The translations under genes were made by a program, and so were the position numbers. Under the pieces are notes generated by a model. That model was given only the letters and a program-made list of their open reading frames with translations, was not told the DNA's origin and ran no database searches. Below, piece after piece: positions 1 to 9,864 of a stretch of 64,000 bases of DNA (the first letter of the stretch is position 1; each line of letters opens with the position of its first letter). The stretch is from Richelia sp. SL_2_1. Lineage in GTDB: Bacteria; Cyanobacteriota; Cyanobacteriia; Cyanobacteriales; Nostocaceae. Location of the stretch: assembly GCA_012033205.1 (NCBI GenBank), contig JAAUSO010000009.1, forward strand, positions 1-64,000, written 5' to 3'.

Positions 1-32
1 TGAGGCTCTGCGAAACCCAACAAACCCGCCTT

Positions 33-90
33 GTAGGTTGGGTTGTGCCTCCGGCACACCTAGCGGTGAACGTTCCTCAACCCAACCTAC
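33..90. repeat. Inverted repeat (gtaggttgggttg / caacccaacctac)
   Basis: The arms at 33-45 and 78-90 are perfectly complementary over 13 bases. An inner small hairpin (gtgcctccggcac) lies between them. A related stem follows the second pentapeptide gene at 5452-5480, and a half-copy lies at about 12611. This looks like a small dispersed palindromic element. Confidence 0.6.
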
Positions 91-179
91 ATATATCAAG
101 GTTTTTGGCTTTAACTGAACCGTATTGTTATATAACTCACGAGTAATTATATAAATAATTTTGCGTAAGTACTTACACA

Positions 180-330
180 AGCAAATTCCACCTGCGTGGA
201 CTCATCAATTTTAATCTTTTAACCCGTGCAGACGGGTTTGATCTGTGTAGCTGCGGTTTCAACCGCCAAATCAAATAATCAATTTTAATCTTTTAACCCT
301 AGACTGCGGTTTCAACCGCCAGATCAACTA
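180..330. repeat. Cluster of short palindromic units (gcggtttcaaccgc, tccacctgcgtgga)
   Basis: Several short hairpin units follow one another: tccacctgcgtgga, acccgtgcagacgggt and two copies of gcggtttcaaccgcc separated by a repeated AT-rich spacer. The same units recur at 9928-10110, on the other side of the pentapeptide gene array, so the array is flanked by the same repeat family. Confidence 0.6.
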
Positions 331-1346
331 GAAAATTAAAGCTATCATATAGTATTTATAAATCTTTTGTAAAGCTGAAAAAAACAAAGTTGATTTTTTT
401 GAAAATTTTAGCCCAAAATAGCTATTTTTTAGCTCTTTTATACTACGATCAGAGAAAATATCAGCTTTTGCCGTACCGAACGAAATACAGAACAGCAAAG
501 CATCTCGGACATTTTCCCTTTAACTCGAAATGGCATTGATAACCCGTTTTTAGTACAAAAGCAACAAAGATAGTCGATGGTAGGGTAGGGGGTATGACCC
601 CTCTTGAACAAAAAATAAATTTAGGAGGTAATGCTAGTAGGAATGTTTTAATAACGATTTAAAAAATTAATGAATTTCAAAAAAAACAATTTACAAATTT
701 AATTAATCAAAGTTAACAATATGTGTTATTGTTTAATCGTGTTCAATTTGTTGTTCATCTACTTAGGTAGAAACCGTTGCTTGAGAATGGTTTGGCTCCA
801 AGGTATAGAAAACGACTGTAATTTAGAAGTAAACATATTTACTAACACCTCCGAAAAATCACTATTTGATCAGCCAATATTTTTTATAGATTAGGATAAT
901 CTATGGAAAGTCTTGGGTAACCCTTTTCGGTCAGTTGTTAAAAGTAGCGTTACAGAAATCTTTGTCTACAATGCTCTAGTTGACAGATTTCCTTTTACAG
1001 CTTCAAAAACTCGACAAATTATTGTGTTCCTTGTCCGAAAAAATAATTATTAATATTAAAACCGTTGGTATTTGACAACAGTGCTGTAGTTCTGTTTGTT
1101 GAATCGCCCGGCTAAATATAAATAGAAGTTCGCGAAACAATGGCTAGAGTATCTGCGAAGCTCACGCGACCCAAACATTTGTTAAATTTAAAAATCATAG
1201 CTTGCTGGCTATGGAATTCCAGCGAAATCACTCTGATAAAATTCGCTTTCAAGAGTTGATCGAACGTCGTAGTTTGCCATCCGAATTCTATTTACTACCA
1301 GGGTTTAATTATGTTGACAGAATGCTATTTACTGGATTACTACTTC

Positions 1347-1420
1347 AAATCTTCTCTCATCATGTCTTTTTGCCCCCTCTCCTAAATTCTGGAGAGGGGG
1401 GACATAGATATGGCGAGTTG
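1347..1420 (+). promoter_or_regulatory. Leader hairpin shared with the fourth pentapeptide gene
   Basis: The stretch contains a stem cccctctcc/ggagagggg around aaattct, preceded by aaatcttctctcatcatgt and followed by atatggcgagtt. The same string of elements occurs at 8268-8335 before the gene at 8414. Its position 45-80 bases before the two start codons suggests a transcribed leader. Whether it regulates anything is inference; it could simply be duplicated DNA. Confidence 0.45.
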
Positions 1421-1463
1421 ATCGATTTAATCGTTTTTTGATTTTTGAAGGAGTATTGAATTT

Positions 1464-2987
1464 ATGGCAGTTCAGAATTTTGACGGACAGACTCTGATTA
1501 ACCAAAACTTTAATGGTCAGAATCTAAATGGTTCTAGCTTTGTAATAACCAAGTTTGAAGGTGGTTCCTTAGTTGGCACACGTTTGAGAGGAACTAACTT
1601 TAGCGGAGCAGAATTGTTAGGTGTGGATGCAACTGGTGCTAACTTTAGTTCAACAAATACCACGACAACCAAGTTCGCTAAAGCCAAATTGGAGAATAGC
1701 AATTTCACCAATGCTAACTTCCAAAATGTGCAATTCTCAGATGGTGTCGAATCGGTGGAAATCATCGGTGGAGATTTGACTGGGGCTAACTTTAGAGGAG
1801 CTAATCTCTCTGGAAGTAAGATTGAGGGTGTCACTATCGGTAACAACACCAGATTTATCTTGGCTAACCTCAGTGATGTCGAATTTAGTGCTGTGTCAAA
1901 TGGCAATATCGACTTTCGAGGTGCTAATTTAACTAACCTAAAAGCCGAGGGTAGCGATTTAAGCGGTGCTAACTTTATTGCTTTTAATGGAACTGCGACT
2001 AACTTCACTGGCGCACTACTCAAGGGTGCTGATTTATCAGATAGCAATTTCACAGGTGTTTCTGTAGCAGGAATTTCTTTGGAAGAAGTCAATTTAAGTG
2101 ACGCTAACTTGACAGATGCCAATTTTAGTGGTGCTAACTTAAATAAAGCTAATTTAAGCAATGGTACATTTATCGACGGTGCTGATGCTGATACAGTTGG
2201 TGCTAACTTCTCCGGTATCTCCTTCATTGAAGGTATTGCAACTGGTGGTGACTTTACAAATGCTTCCTTTGCAAATGCTGACCTCAGCAACGCCGACTTT
2301 ACAGGAGCTATTCTCACTGGAGCCGATTTTACTGGTGCTAACTTGACAGGTACCATTCTTCCTGTCAGCACAATCACTGGAACTGCTGCTGCTGAATTAC
2401 TAACTGGAACAGGTTTACCTGATGCAATTGACGGCTTAGCTGGTAATGACACTCTTCGTGGCTTAGATGGCAATGACACCTTGTTAGGTGGTAATGGTGC
2501 AGACCGTCTTGAAGGTGGCAATGGTGATGACTCTCTTGATGGGGGATTAGGACGAGATAACCTACTAGGTGGTGAAGGTAACGACTTCCTGTTTGGTGGA
2601 GCTGCTATAGATACTCTCAACGGTGGTGAAGGTAACAACATCCTCGACGGTGGAGATGGTAGCGATATCATAATTGGTAGCTTTGGCACCCTTGCTGCTG
2701 AAAATGAGATTATCATCGGTTCTGCTGACCTTTTCAATGGCGTAGCTAGTGTTGACACCATTCGAGGCTTCGTTTTTGAACAGGATGCATTTGCATTGTT
2801 TGAAGATCCCGCTGGACTCTTTGAAATCCTACCTGAAGAGTTGTCAGTTGTCGCAGGAATCGGCACCGCCAGCAATAATGCTTTGATTCAATGGGATAAC
2901 CCTCTGACGGCAGCTGGCGCTCAAACTATTGCGATTGTTGAGAATGCATTAGTAGCAGATGTCGAAGCTACATTGGCTGGTGTTTAA
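1464..2987 (+). CDS. Pentapeptide-repeat/RTX calcium-binding protein A
   Basis: This 507-residue protein starts at an ATG preceded by a good GGAG ribosome site. Residues 1 to about 300 are A(D/N)LXX-type pentapeptide repeats, which fold as a right-handed beta-helix. Residues about 305-410 carry roughly nine GGxGxDxLx nonapeptides of the RTX type, which bind calcium in a beta-roll. The last 100 residues resemble the tail of secreted RTX proteins. There is no N-terminal signal peptide, as expected for type I secretion through a C-terminal signal; no type I exporter lies nearby. It shares the landmark IDGADADT with the paralogues at 3620 and 8414. Secretion and a surface role are inferences from architecture; no specific function is recognised. 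Confidence 0.9.
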   Translation: MAVQNFDGQTLINQNFNGQNLNGSSFVITKFEGGSLVGTRLRGTNFSGAELLGVDATGANFSSTNTTTTKFAKAKLENSNFTNANFQNVQFSDGVESVEIIGGDLTGANFRGANLSGSKIEGVTIGNNTRFILANLSDVEFSAVSNGNIDFRGANLTNLKAEGSDLSGANFIAFNGTATNFTGALLKGADLSDSNFTGVSVAGISLEEVNLSDANLTDANFSGANLNKANLSNGTFIDGADADTVGANFSGISFIEGIATGGDFTNASFANADLSNADFTGAILTGADFTGANLTGTILPVSTITGTAAAELLTGTGLPDAIDGLAGNDTLRGLDGNDTLLGGNGADRLEGGNGDDSLDGGLGRDNLLGGEGNDFLFGGAAIDTLNGGEGNNILDGGDGSDIIIGSFGTLAAENEIIIGSADLFNGVASVDTIRGFVFEQDAFALFEDPAGLFEILPEELSVVAGIGTASNNALIQWDNPLTAAGAQTIAIVENALVADVEATLAGV

Positions 2988-3619
2988 GGTCATTCGTGAC
3001 AGGCAATACCGATAAGATGTTTTAATGGTTTGAGAAGTTATGCAAGATAAATTCTGTAAAGAAATGGTAAATAGCAACCATTGTAGCCTTAAAAAACGCA
3101 CACCCAATAAAAAATCAATTTTTTTCGGGTCAGACAGTTGGAGATTTATCCGTAATCAATATTTAATACACTTTATTTCTGGCAAAATAACGTGCATTAC
3201 TGTCAATCAACTGTGCGGAAGGTTTCTGGTATTGCTTGAATACCGATTCTAAATTTACAGAAAAGGTCTCGCACAATACGGCTTCGATTACTATTTACCA
3301 GATTGGTAATTTTTCAAAGTTAACATAGGGTGAGGTTGTTTTGCAACCTCTCTCCTTTCTCCTCTTGGTTTGTAGACAATCTCATTCGTCGGGCTTTTAT
3401 GAAAATTATTCTATATTACAGATATTTTATGAAAATTATCTTAATATTTATTACAGATATTTATGGGAAAAACCGGACTTCTCAAAATCTAATAAACAAT
3501 TATCAGAAGTAGGGTTTTATGGGGTTTATCTTCTATTAGAGATATTTATACGCAAAACCGGACTTCTGAAAACTACTAACAGAATTATTTCGCAATAAAA
3601 TTAAAAGGAGTATCTAGTT
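2988..3619. other. Intergenic region with duplicated segment and degenerate palindrome
   Basis: No gene is supported here. Bases 3040-3080 (atgcaagataaattctgt...) are repeated at 5573-5612 after the next paralogue, so the spacer was duplicated together with the gene. A 70-codon frame starting there is destroyed by a frameshift in the second copy. A hairpin (ggttgttttgcaacc) lies near 3334-3348 and a degenerate palindromic element at 3505-3567. Confidence 0.55.
3505..3567 (+). repeat. Degenerate copy of the 64-nt palindromic element
   Basis: The arms agaagtagggtttta and aaaaccggacttct enclose an asymmetric core containing gatatttat. The same arrangement occurs at 12711, 26390, 30004, 50194 and 50628. 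A second half-arm (aaaaaccggacttct) lies just upstream near 3468. Confidence 0.5.
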
Positions 3620-5404
3620 ATGGCTGTTTTGGATTTTAGTAATCAAAGGCTGGAAGGAAATAGTTTTAATGGTCAGAATCTCAATGGTTCTAACTTTTTT
3701 AAAACAGAATTGTTAGGTGTCTCATTTCTGAACACATTGCTCAGAGGGACTAACTTTGAAGAATCAAAGTGGTCTAATGTTAATGCTTCTAATGCTAACT
3801 TTAGACCTAGTGCAAATTTTCCGACAACCACTTTCTTTAAAGCAAATTTAGAGAATGTTAATTTCAGTGGTGCCAACCTGCAAAATGTGAATTTGTCCGA
3901 AATTAGCACTAATGGTATCAACTTCTCTAATGCCCAATTACAGAATGCTAACTTATTCAAAGCTGATATCAGTGGAGAAGAATCGAATCGACCAAATTTT
4001 ACTGGGGCTAACTTGACGGGAGCTAATCTGACTGAAGCCGGTTTGAAATCTGCTGATTTAACAGATGCTAACTTGACCAATGCTAATTTGCAACAAGCTA
4101 GCCTTGAAGGTACTATTCTAGACAATACAAATTTTACAGGGGCTGACTTTAGGGAAAGTAATTTCACTGATATTATTCTAAGTAACTCTATCTTTGATTT
4201 AGCAAATCTGAGTGGTGTGCAGTTAACTGATACTGCGGCACCGGATGGATCAACCTCAACCAATTCCAGCTTCCGGGGTGCTAATTTAACTAACTTTAGT
4301 GCAGAAGATATTAACCTTGCTGGTGCTGACTTTACTAACTTTGATGCCAGTAACCCGACTATACTCACTGGTGTTAGTCTGGCTGATACTATACTTGATG
4401 GTGCTAATTTCAGTGGTGTTTCTGCGGAAGGTATCTTCCTTGAAGACGCTAATTTAACTAATGCTAACTTGAGTGGAGCAGACTTCAGTAATGCCAATTT
4501 GAAAGGTGCAATTCTTACCGGAGCGAACTTAACGGGAGGGATTCAACTTGATGGTGCATTTCTCGAAGAAGTAAATTTAAGTGGAGTTAACCTCACAGAC
4601 GGCAATTTGGCTGGTGCTAACTTAAATAAAGCCAATTTAAGCAACGGTATATTTATAGATGGTGCTGATGCTGGTACAGTTGGTGCTAATTTCTCAGGTA
4701 TCTCATTTGTTGACGGTATTGCCATCAACGGCAACTTTACCAATGCTTCCTTTGTAAATGCTGACCTCAGCAAAGCCGATTTTACAGGAGCTATTCTTAC
4801 TGGTGCCGATTTCACTGGTGCTAACTTGACAGATACGATTCTCCCTGTGATTGTGCCTCCAATCACTGCAACTGCTGGTGCTGATTTACTCACGGGGACT
4901 GCTCTGGCTGACTTCATTGACGGCTTAGGTGGAAATGACACTCTCCAGGGCTTAGATGGTAATGACACCTTATTAGGTGGTGCAGGTAGAGACTCGCTCG
5001 AAGGTGGAGTCGGTAACGATTCTCTCGAAGGAGGGGATGGAATAGATACTCTACTTGGTGGGGCTGGGAATGACTTGCTATTTGGTAACGATGGTAATGA
5101 TGTCCTTCGAGGAGGAGGAGGTGCAGATTTCCTCTCCGGAGGAAACGGTAATGACAACTTGTTTGGTAACGCAGGAGCCGATGTATTCGTAATTGGGCAA
5201 GGTGGCACCGACAGAGTTAAGGATTTCGTTGATGGTGTTGATAAATTTACATTATTTGCAGAAATTCAATTTACTGACTTGACAATTGGAGCAGACCCTG
5301 CCATCAGCAGTAATACTTTGATTTCCTTGACTGCTACCAACGAAATTATCGCCATTGTGGAAGGTGTAAACTCCAGTTTAATTACCGTAGCTGACTTCGG
5401 TTAG
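3620..5404 (+). CDS. Pentapeptide-repeat/RTX calcium-binding protein B
   Basis: This 594-residue paralogue of the gene at 1464 is preceded by an AAAAGGAG ribosome site. Pentapeptide repeats occupy residues 1 to about 415, interrupted by a non-repeat insertion SGEESNRPN that the gene at 8414 also has. RTX nonapeptides (GGNGNDNLF type) cover about 420-525. The protein ends with a conserved domain containing GTDRVKDFVDGVDKF and a final IIAIVEG...LITVADF motif, which also ends the third paralogue. It has no signal peptide. A calcium-stabilised extracellular beta-helix is the most likely product, but this is inferred from domain content only. A hairpin that may act as terminator follows at 5452-5480. 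Confidence 0.9.
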   Translation: MAVLDFSNQRLEGNSFNGQNLNGSNFFKTELLGVSFLNTLLRGTNFEESKWSNVNASNANFRPSANFPTTTFFKANLENVNFSGANLQNVNLSEISTNGINFSNAQLQNANLFKADISGEESNRPNFTGANLTGANLTEAGLKSADLTDANLTNANLQQASLEGTILDNTNFTGADFRESNFTDIILSNSIFDLANLSGVQLTDTAAPDGSTSTNSSFRGANLTNFSAEDINLAGADFTNFDASNPTILTGVSLADTILDGANFSGVSAEGIFLEDANLTNANLSGADFSNANLKGAILTGANLTGGIQLDGAFLEEVNLSGVNLTDGNLAGANLNKANLSNGIFIDGADAGTVGANFSGISFVDGIAINGNFTNASFVNADLSKADFTGAILTGADFTGANLTDTILPVIVPPITATAGADLLTGTALADFIDGLGGNDTLQGLDGNDTLLGGAGRDSLEGGVGNDSLEGGDGIDTLLGGAGNDLLFGNDGNDVLRGGGGADFLSGGNGNDNLFGNAGADVFVIGQGGTDRVKDFVDGVDKFTLFAEIQFTDLTIGADPAISSNTLISLTATNEIIAIVEGVNSSLITVADFG

Positions 5405-5451
5405 AAATCTGAATTAAATAAAATACAACTCTCAATGGTGTAGATATCCAT

Positions 5452-5480
5452 GTTGGGTGGAGGCAAAGTCTCCACCCAAC
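5452..5480 (+). terminator. Hairpin after pentapeptide-RTX gene B
   Basis: The stem gttgggtggag/ctccacccaac has 11 perfect pairs and a 7-base loop, and lies 48 bases after the stop codon. No long T-run follows, so termination is uncertain. It is related in sequence to the hairpin at 33-90. Confidence 0.4.
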
Positions 5481-5676
5481 CTACAAAGCATTCTATATTA
5501 ATAAATCGTCATTCCTTAGAGTGATTAGTGGCAATAATACTGAACTTTTATGATGAATTATTGGATAAATCGATGCAAGATAAGTTCTGTGAAGAATGGT
5601 AAATAGCAACCCTTACTACCTTCAGAAACTAGCATCCATGCAGATAATAAATTAACGAAAATTAAGTAATTAAATC

Positions 5677-8090
5677 ATGCAAAACTTTCGCGGACGAACT
5701 CTAATAAATTTCAATTTCAGTAGTCTTGATTTGACACAAGCTGATTTCTCCGACGCGACTATAATTAATTCGAGTCTTCAGGGTAAAAACCTGCAAGGAG
5801 CGAACTTTGAAGGTGTAACTTTCGACAATGTAAACGCGACTAATGCTGATTTCCGTTCGACTATCTTCACGGATGCCATAGTTCGCAACAGTAACTTTAA
5901 CGATGCTAATCTGTCAAATTTACAAATCACCGATACACAGTTTAGTAATACAAGTTTCCGTCGTGCCAATCTAACCAATTTAGACGCAGAAGATTTAGTT
6001 TTAAGTGGTGTTGAATTTAATAACGCTACTCTAACTGGGGCTAAGTTGGCTGATACTAACTTGAGCGGTACTAATTTCGATGGAGCCAACGCTTCAGGTA
6101 TCTTTTTAGATGATGCTATCTTGACTGGAGCGAGTTTTAGAGGAACTCAATTAATGGTGCTTTCTTGGAAGAAGCGGACTTAAGTAATGCTGACTTTAGA
6201 GCTCCTATCAATAATCCACTACTTACAGCCCAGTTGAGTGGAGCCAAGTTGAAGGGAGTTAATTTTAGTAACGCTTTACTTTCTGGAGCCGATTTAAGGG
6301 GAGCCGAATTAGCAGAATCTAATTTAAGCGGTGCTGACTTTTCAAATGCCAATTTGAATAATGTTTTTGCAGAGAAAAGCGACTTTACTGGAGCAAACTT
6401 TTCCAATGCAACCCTTGTACAGGCTAACCTCAAGGAAGCGATTGCAATCAACTCGAATTTTATGAATGCGGATTTGCAAAACGCTAATTTAGAAAAAGCC
6501 AACTTTACAGGGGCTAATTTAAATGGAGCTAATACAACTGCTGCTATCACAATCGAGACTATTTTCCCACCAGGCTTTGTTCCTGGCGGTTCCGGAAATG
6601 GCGGCAGCAACAAAATTGACGGAACTTCTGGTACCGATCAATTAGGTGGAACTCCTGGTGCTGATGAAATTAGAGGCTTCGCAGGCAATGACATCCTCCG
6701 GGGCTTAGGTGGTAATGACACTCTCGACGGAGGAACGGGACGAGATACTTTACAGGGTGGTGCGGGTAATGACCTACTGTTTGGTAACGATGGCAATGAT
6801 ATTCTACGCGGCGAAGCTGATAATGATATCCTCTCCGGAGGAAACGGTAATGATCAGTTGTTTGGTAACGCAGGAGCCGATGTATTCGTAATTGGGGAAG
6901 GTGGCACCGACAGAGTTAAGGATTTCGTTGATGGTGTAGATAGCTTTGAGTTGTTTGAAGGAATCAACTTTAGCAACGTGATAATTGCCGCAGACCCAGC
7001 CAACAGCAACAATACTCAGATTTCTGCCAACGGTCAAGTAATTGCGATTGTTGAAGGTGTTAGCTCCAACTTAATCGATGCAGTAGACTTTGGCGAAGAT
7101 CCATTACCAGCAGAAATTACCGGAACAGCGAATGCGGATGTACTGGTTGGAACATCTGAGGCTAACCTGATTAACGGCTTAGGTGGAAATGATTCCCTCG
7201 AAGGTTTGGGTGGTAATGATACCTTATTAGGTGGTGCAGGTCAAGATACACTTGCAGGTGGAGATGGAAATGATTCCCTTGAAGGAGGAGCGGCGCGAGA
7301 TATCCTACGCGGTGGCGCGGGTAATGACCTACTGTTTGGTAACGATGGCAATGATGTTCTACGCGGCGAAGCTGGTGATGATATCCTTTCTGGAGGAAAC
7401 GGTAATGATCAGTTGTTTGGTAACGCAGGAGCCGATGTATTCGTAATTGGGGAAGGTGGCACCGACACAGTTAAGGATTTCGTTGATGGTGCAGATCGCT
7501 TTGAGTTGTTTGCAGGAATCAACTTTAGCAACGTGATAATTGCCGCAGACCCAGTCAACAGCAACAATACTCAGATTTCTGCTAACGGTCAAGCAATTGC
7601 GATTATTGAAGGTGTTAGCTCCAACTTAATCAACGCAGCAGACTTCGCTGGAAGTACTAGCTTAAACCAAATTAACGGAACAGTATCTGACGATGTATTG
7701 TTTGGCAGTAATAACGCTGACCAAATTAATGCCTTAGGAGGTAATGACGAGTTATCTGGCTTCGGTGGTAATGATATTCTCGATGGGGGTAATGGTGAAG
7801 ACTTTCTTTCAGGAGGAATTGGTAACGATACCTTGACAGGTGGTGCAGACCCCGATGGATTTTTAATTGGTGAAGGTGGTACGGACACTATCACAGACTT
7901 CCAGGATGGTATCGACGAACTAGAACTATTTGAAGGAGGAACAGTACAAATTGAATTTTTCCAATTAAACATTGGAGCAGATCCTGGTAATAGCAACAAT
8001 ACTTTGATTTCTTTGATTGCTACTAACGAAATTATTGCAATTTTAGAGGGTGTAAACTCCAGCTTAATTACTGTAGCTGACTTCGATTAG
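5677..8090 (+). CDS. Pentapeptide-repeat/RTX protein C, one-base frameshift
   Basis: Two open frames, 5677-6183 and the frame continuing to 8090, are one gene broken by loss of a single A near 6153. The paralogues read QLDGAFLEE at this point, and here QL(N)GAFLEEADL is recovered by adding one base, giving 804 residues. The pentapeptide helix covers about residues 1-298. A glycine-rich linker follows, then three RTX blocks, two of which (nt about 6700-7090 and 7255-7645) are near-identical copies 555 bases apart. Each block ends in a copy of the GTD(R/T)VKDFVDG domain. The downstream frame has no proper start, only a TTG inside the homology. No Shine-Dalgarno sequence is evident before 5677, unlike the other paralogues. 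It may be intact in the organism. Confidence 0.8.
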
Positions 8091-8134
8091 AGAAAAAACA
8101 AACTATGTAAGGAAAATTTCTCTGTATTTGGCTC

Positions 8135-8166
8135 GTAGTTGCGCTTTAGCGCTAAAGCGCAACTAC
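8135..8166. repeat. Perfect 32-base palindrome
   Basis: The sequence gtagttgcgctttagc is followed directly by its exact reverse complement, with no loop. It lies 45 bases after the stop codon of the third pentapeptide gene. It could form a cruciform or an RNA hairpin, but no T-run follows. Confidence 0.6.
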
Positions 8167-8267
8167 AAACCAGCTTCTTTTTTGGCAAACAGTAATCAAA
8201 GATTCACATTAATTTATAACTTGGGTGCAATATGTTCACACAATTTGATTTATTCGATTACCGCTTT

Positions 8268-8335
8268 AAATCTTCTCTCATCATGTGTTGTTTACCCCTC
8301 TCCTAAATTCTGGAGAGGGGGATATATGGCGAGTT
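8268..8335 (+). promoter_or_regulatory. Leader hairpin, second copy
   Basis: This segment repeats the leader before the gene at 1464: aaatcttctctcatcatgt, then the cccctctcc/ggagagggg stem, then atatggcgagtt. The distance to the ATG is 79 bases, against 45 in the first copy. Conservation of the block while the flanks differ suggests either selection or recent duplication. Confidence 0.45.
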
Positions 8336-8413
8336 TTCCGATACTTTGTGGCTGTTTTAAAAGCAGTGACAAAATCAATTTAATTTTCTTTATTTTTTGA
8401 AGGGTAAGTAATT

Positions 8414-9796
8414 ATGGCAGCTATCGATTATAGTCTACAGTATCTGGCTGGAAATAATTTCAATAGTCTGAATCGGAATGGTTCTAACTTCTTTGGAGCG
8501 ACTTTGGACGGTGTGTCATTCGTTCGCACACAGTTGAGAGGAACTAACTTTAGTGAATCAAGTTGGCTGAATGTTAATGCCTCTAATGCTATCTTCGCGC
8601 CTAATAATAACTTTGGTCCCGCTAATTTATCTTTAGCGAACTTAATAAATGTCAATCTCAGTGGAGCTAACCTGAGACAAGCAAATCTGTCTCAAGTCAA
8701 TACAAATGGTATCAATCTTTCCAACGCTAACTTGACTGATGCCATTCTAGGAGGAGCCAATCTGAGCGGGGAACAGTCCGAGCGTCCAAATCTAACTGGA
8801 GCTAATTTTACCCGCGCTGACTTATCCTTAAGTAACCTAAAAGCTGCTGACTTAACAGGTGCAACATTAGTAAATGCTAACTTGAATGGAGCTATCCTTG
8901 AAGCTGTAATCTTACAAGATGTAAATGCTAGAGGAGCGGATTTTAGAAACACGAACTTTACAGATATCTTCTTGCTCAATAATAATTTTAACCTTGCTAA
9001 TTTTGAAGGTGTCTCTCTGAGCGATGTCAATTCATCTGTTCCTGAAGGAGTCGCTCTAACTACACTACCTACTGACTTTAACCTCACATTTCGTGGTGCT
9101 GATTTGAGTAACCTGATTGCAGATGACGCTGATCTGGCTGGTTCCGATTTCCGTTCATTTGTTTCTACAAATGGTGTTGTAACTGCTACTCAATTAGATG
9201 GTGCTAGTTTTGCTGCTTCCAACCTAAGTGGGTCTAATTTCACAAATGTTTTTGCAGAAGGTATCTCTCTTGGACTTGCCGATTTGAGCAATGCGATTTT
9301 TACCGGAGCGGATTTGAGTGGAGCGAATGCGGGTAATGCAATTCTCACCGACGCAATCTTAACCGGAGGGGTTCAACTTGATGGTGCATTCTTGGAATTT
9401 GCTGATTTTAGTGGAGCTGACTTGACAGGAGCGGATCTTAGTGGAGCCTTCCTCAAAGGTGCGAATTTCACAGGGGCTGACTTGACTGGAGTTAATTTGA
9501 GTGGGGCTGACTTAACCGAAGCGAACCTCACTGGCGCTCAACTCGATGATGCCAATTTGTTTGGTGCTACTTTAAATAACGCCAATTTAACCAACGCCAT
9601 ATTTATCGACGGTGCTGATGCCGACACACTTGGTGCTAATTTGTCAAGTAGCTCATTTATTGATGGTATTGCGATTGGTGGTAACTTTAGTAACGCGCTT
9701 TTCGTGAATGCAGATTTATCCAAAGCTAACTTTACCGGCGCTAACACAACTGGTGCTGACTTCACTGGTGCGATTACCATCGATACTATTTTTTAA
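8414..9796 (+). CDS. Pentapeptide-repeat protein D, lacks the RTX part
   Basis: This 460-residue paralogue consists almost entirely of pentapeptide repeats. It shares the N-terminus, the SGEQSERPN insertion and the FIDGADADT landmark with the genes at 1464 and 3620. It ends in AITIDTIF followed by TAA. The third paralogue has AITIETIF at the equivalent point and then continues into its RTX repeats. The coding sequence therefore stops exactly at the linker, and heptamer repeats follow immediately. Either the RTX domain was lost, or this form has a different location or partner. Without RTX repeats it is less likely to be a type I secretion substrate. A good stem-loop terminator lies at 9865-9899. 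Confidence 0.88.
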   Translation: MAAIDYSLQYLAGNNFNSLNRNGSNFFGATLDGVSFVRTQLRGTNFSESSWLNVNASNAIFAPNNNFGPANLSLANLINVNLSGANLRQANLSQVNTNGINLSNANLTDAILGGANLSGEQSERPNLTGANFTRADLSLSNLKAADLTGATLVNANLNGAILEAVILQDVNARGADFRNTNFTDIFLLNNNFNLANFEGVSLSDVNSSVPEGVALTTLPTDFNLTFRGADLSNLIADDADLAGSDFRSFVSTNGVVTATQLDGASFAASNLSGSNFTNVFAEGISLGLADLSNAIFTGADLSGANAGNAILTDAILTGGVQLDGAFLEFADFSGADLTGADLSGAFLKGANFTGADLTGVNLSGADLTEANLTGAQLDDANLFGATLNNANLTNAIFIDGADADTLGANLSSSSFIDGIAIGGNFSNALFVNADLSKANFTGANTTGADFTGAITIDTIF

Positions 9797-9837
9797 AGGT
9801 TAAAGGTTAGAGGTTAGAGGTCAAAGGTTAGGAGGGA
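9797..9837 (+). repeat. Heptamer array (GGTTAAA/GGTTAGA)
   Basis: About five heptamers begin directly after the stop codon of the fourth pentapeptide gene, in the sense orientation. They belong to the short tandemly repeated repetitive (STRR) heptamers described from heterocystous cyanobacteria. Confidence 0.8.
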
Positions 9838-9864
9838 ATGGCAACAATTTAGGTAATATTGAGT

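Larger units (their letters stand above)
1..1463. other. Long non-coding stretch with repeats
   Basis: No convincing gene is visible in this stretch. It holds an imperfect hairpin at 33-90, a block of short palindromic units at about 180-330, and an AT-rich segment. It ends in a hairpin-bearing leader (1347-1420) that is repeated in front of the fourth pentapeptide gene. A 79-codon open frame at 1202-1441 runs through this leader hairpin and is judged non-coding. Confidence 0.6.

Noticed and set aside
1202-1441. 79-codon frame before the first pentapeptide gene
   Set aside because: It runs through the duplicated leader hairpin, and the copy of this leader at 8268-8335 does not preserve the frame.
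1517-2875. Long open frame (452 codons) antisense to the first pentapeptide gene; similar ones at 3673-4497, 4543-5208, 6137-6613 and 8692-9087 (minus)
   Set aside because: They are produced by the periodic codon pattern of pentapeptide and RTX repeats; the encoded Ser/Pro/Lys/Leu-rich strings have no protein-like features and no ribosome sites.
3040-3252. 70-codon frame after the first pentapeptide gene
   Set aside because: Its start is part of a duplicated spacer; in the copy at 5573 the frame ends after nine codons.
6165-8090. Separate gene starting at a TTG at 6165
   Set aside because: The TTG is the Leu codon inside the conserved GAFLEE segment, so this is the continuation of the gene at 5677 and not a new start.
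8128-8400. 90-codon frame across the palindrome and leader before the gene at 8414
   Set aside because: It crosses two hairpins and is not kept in the related leader at 1347.
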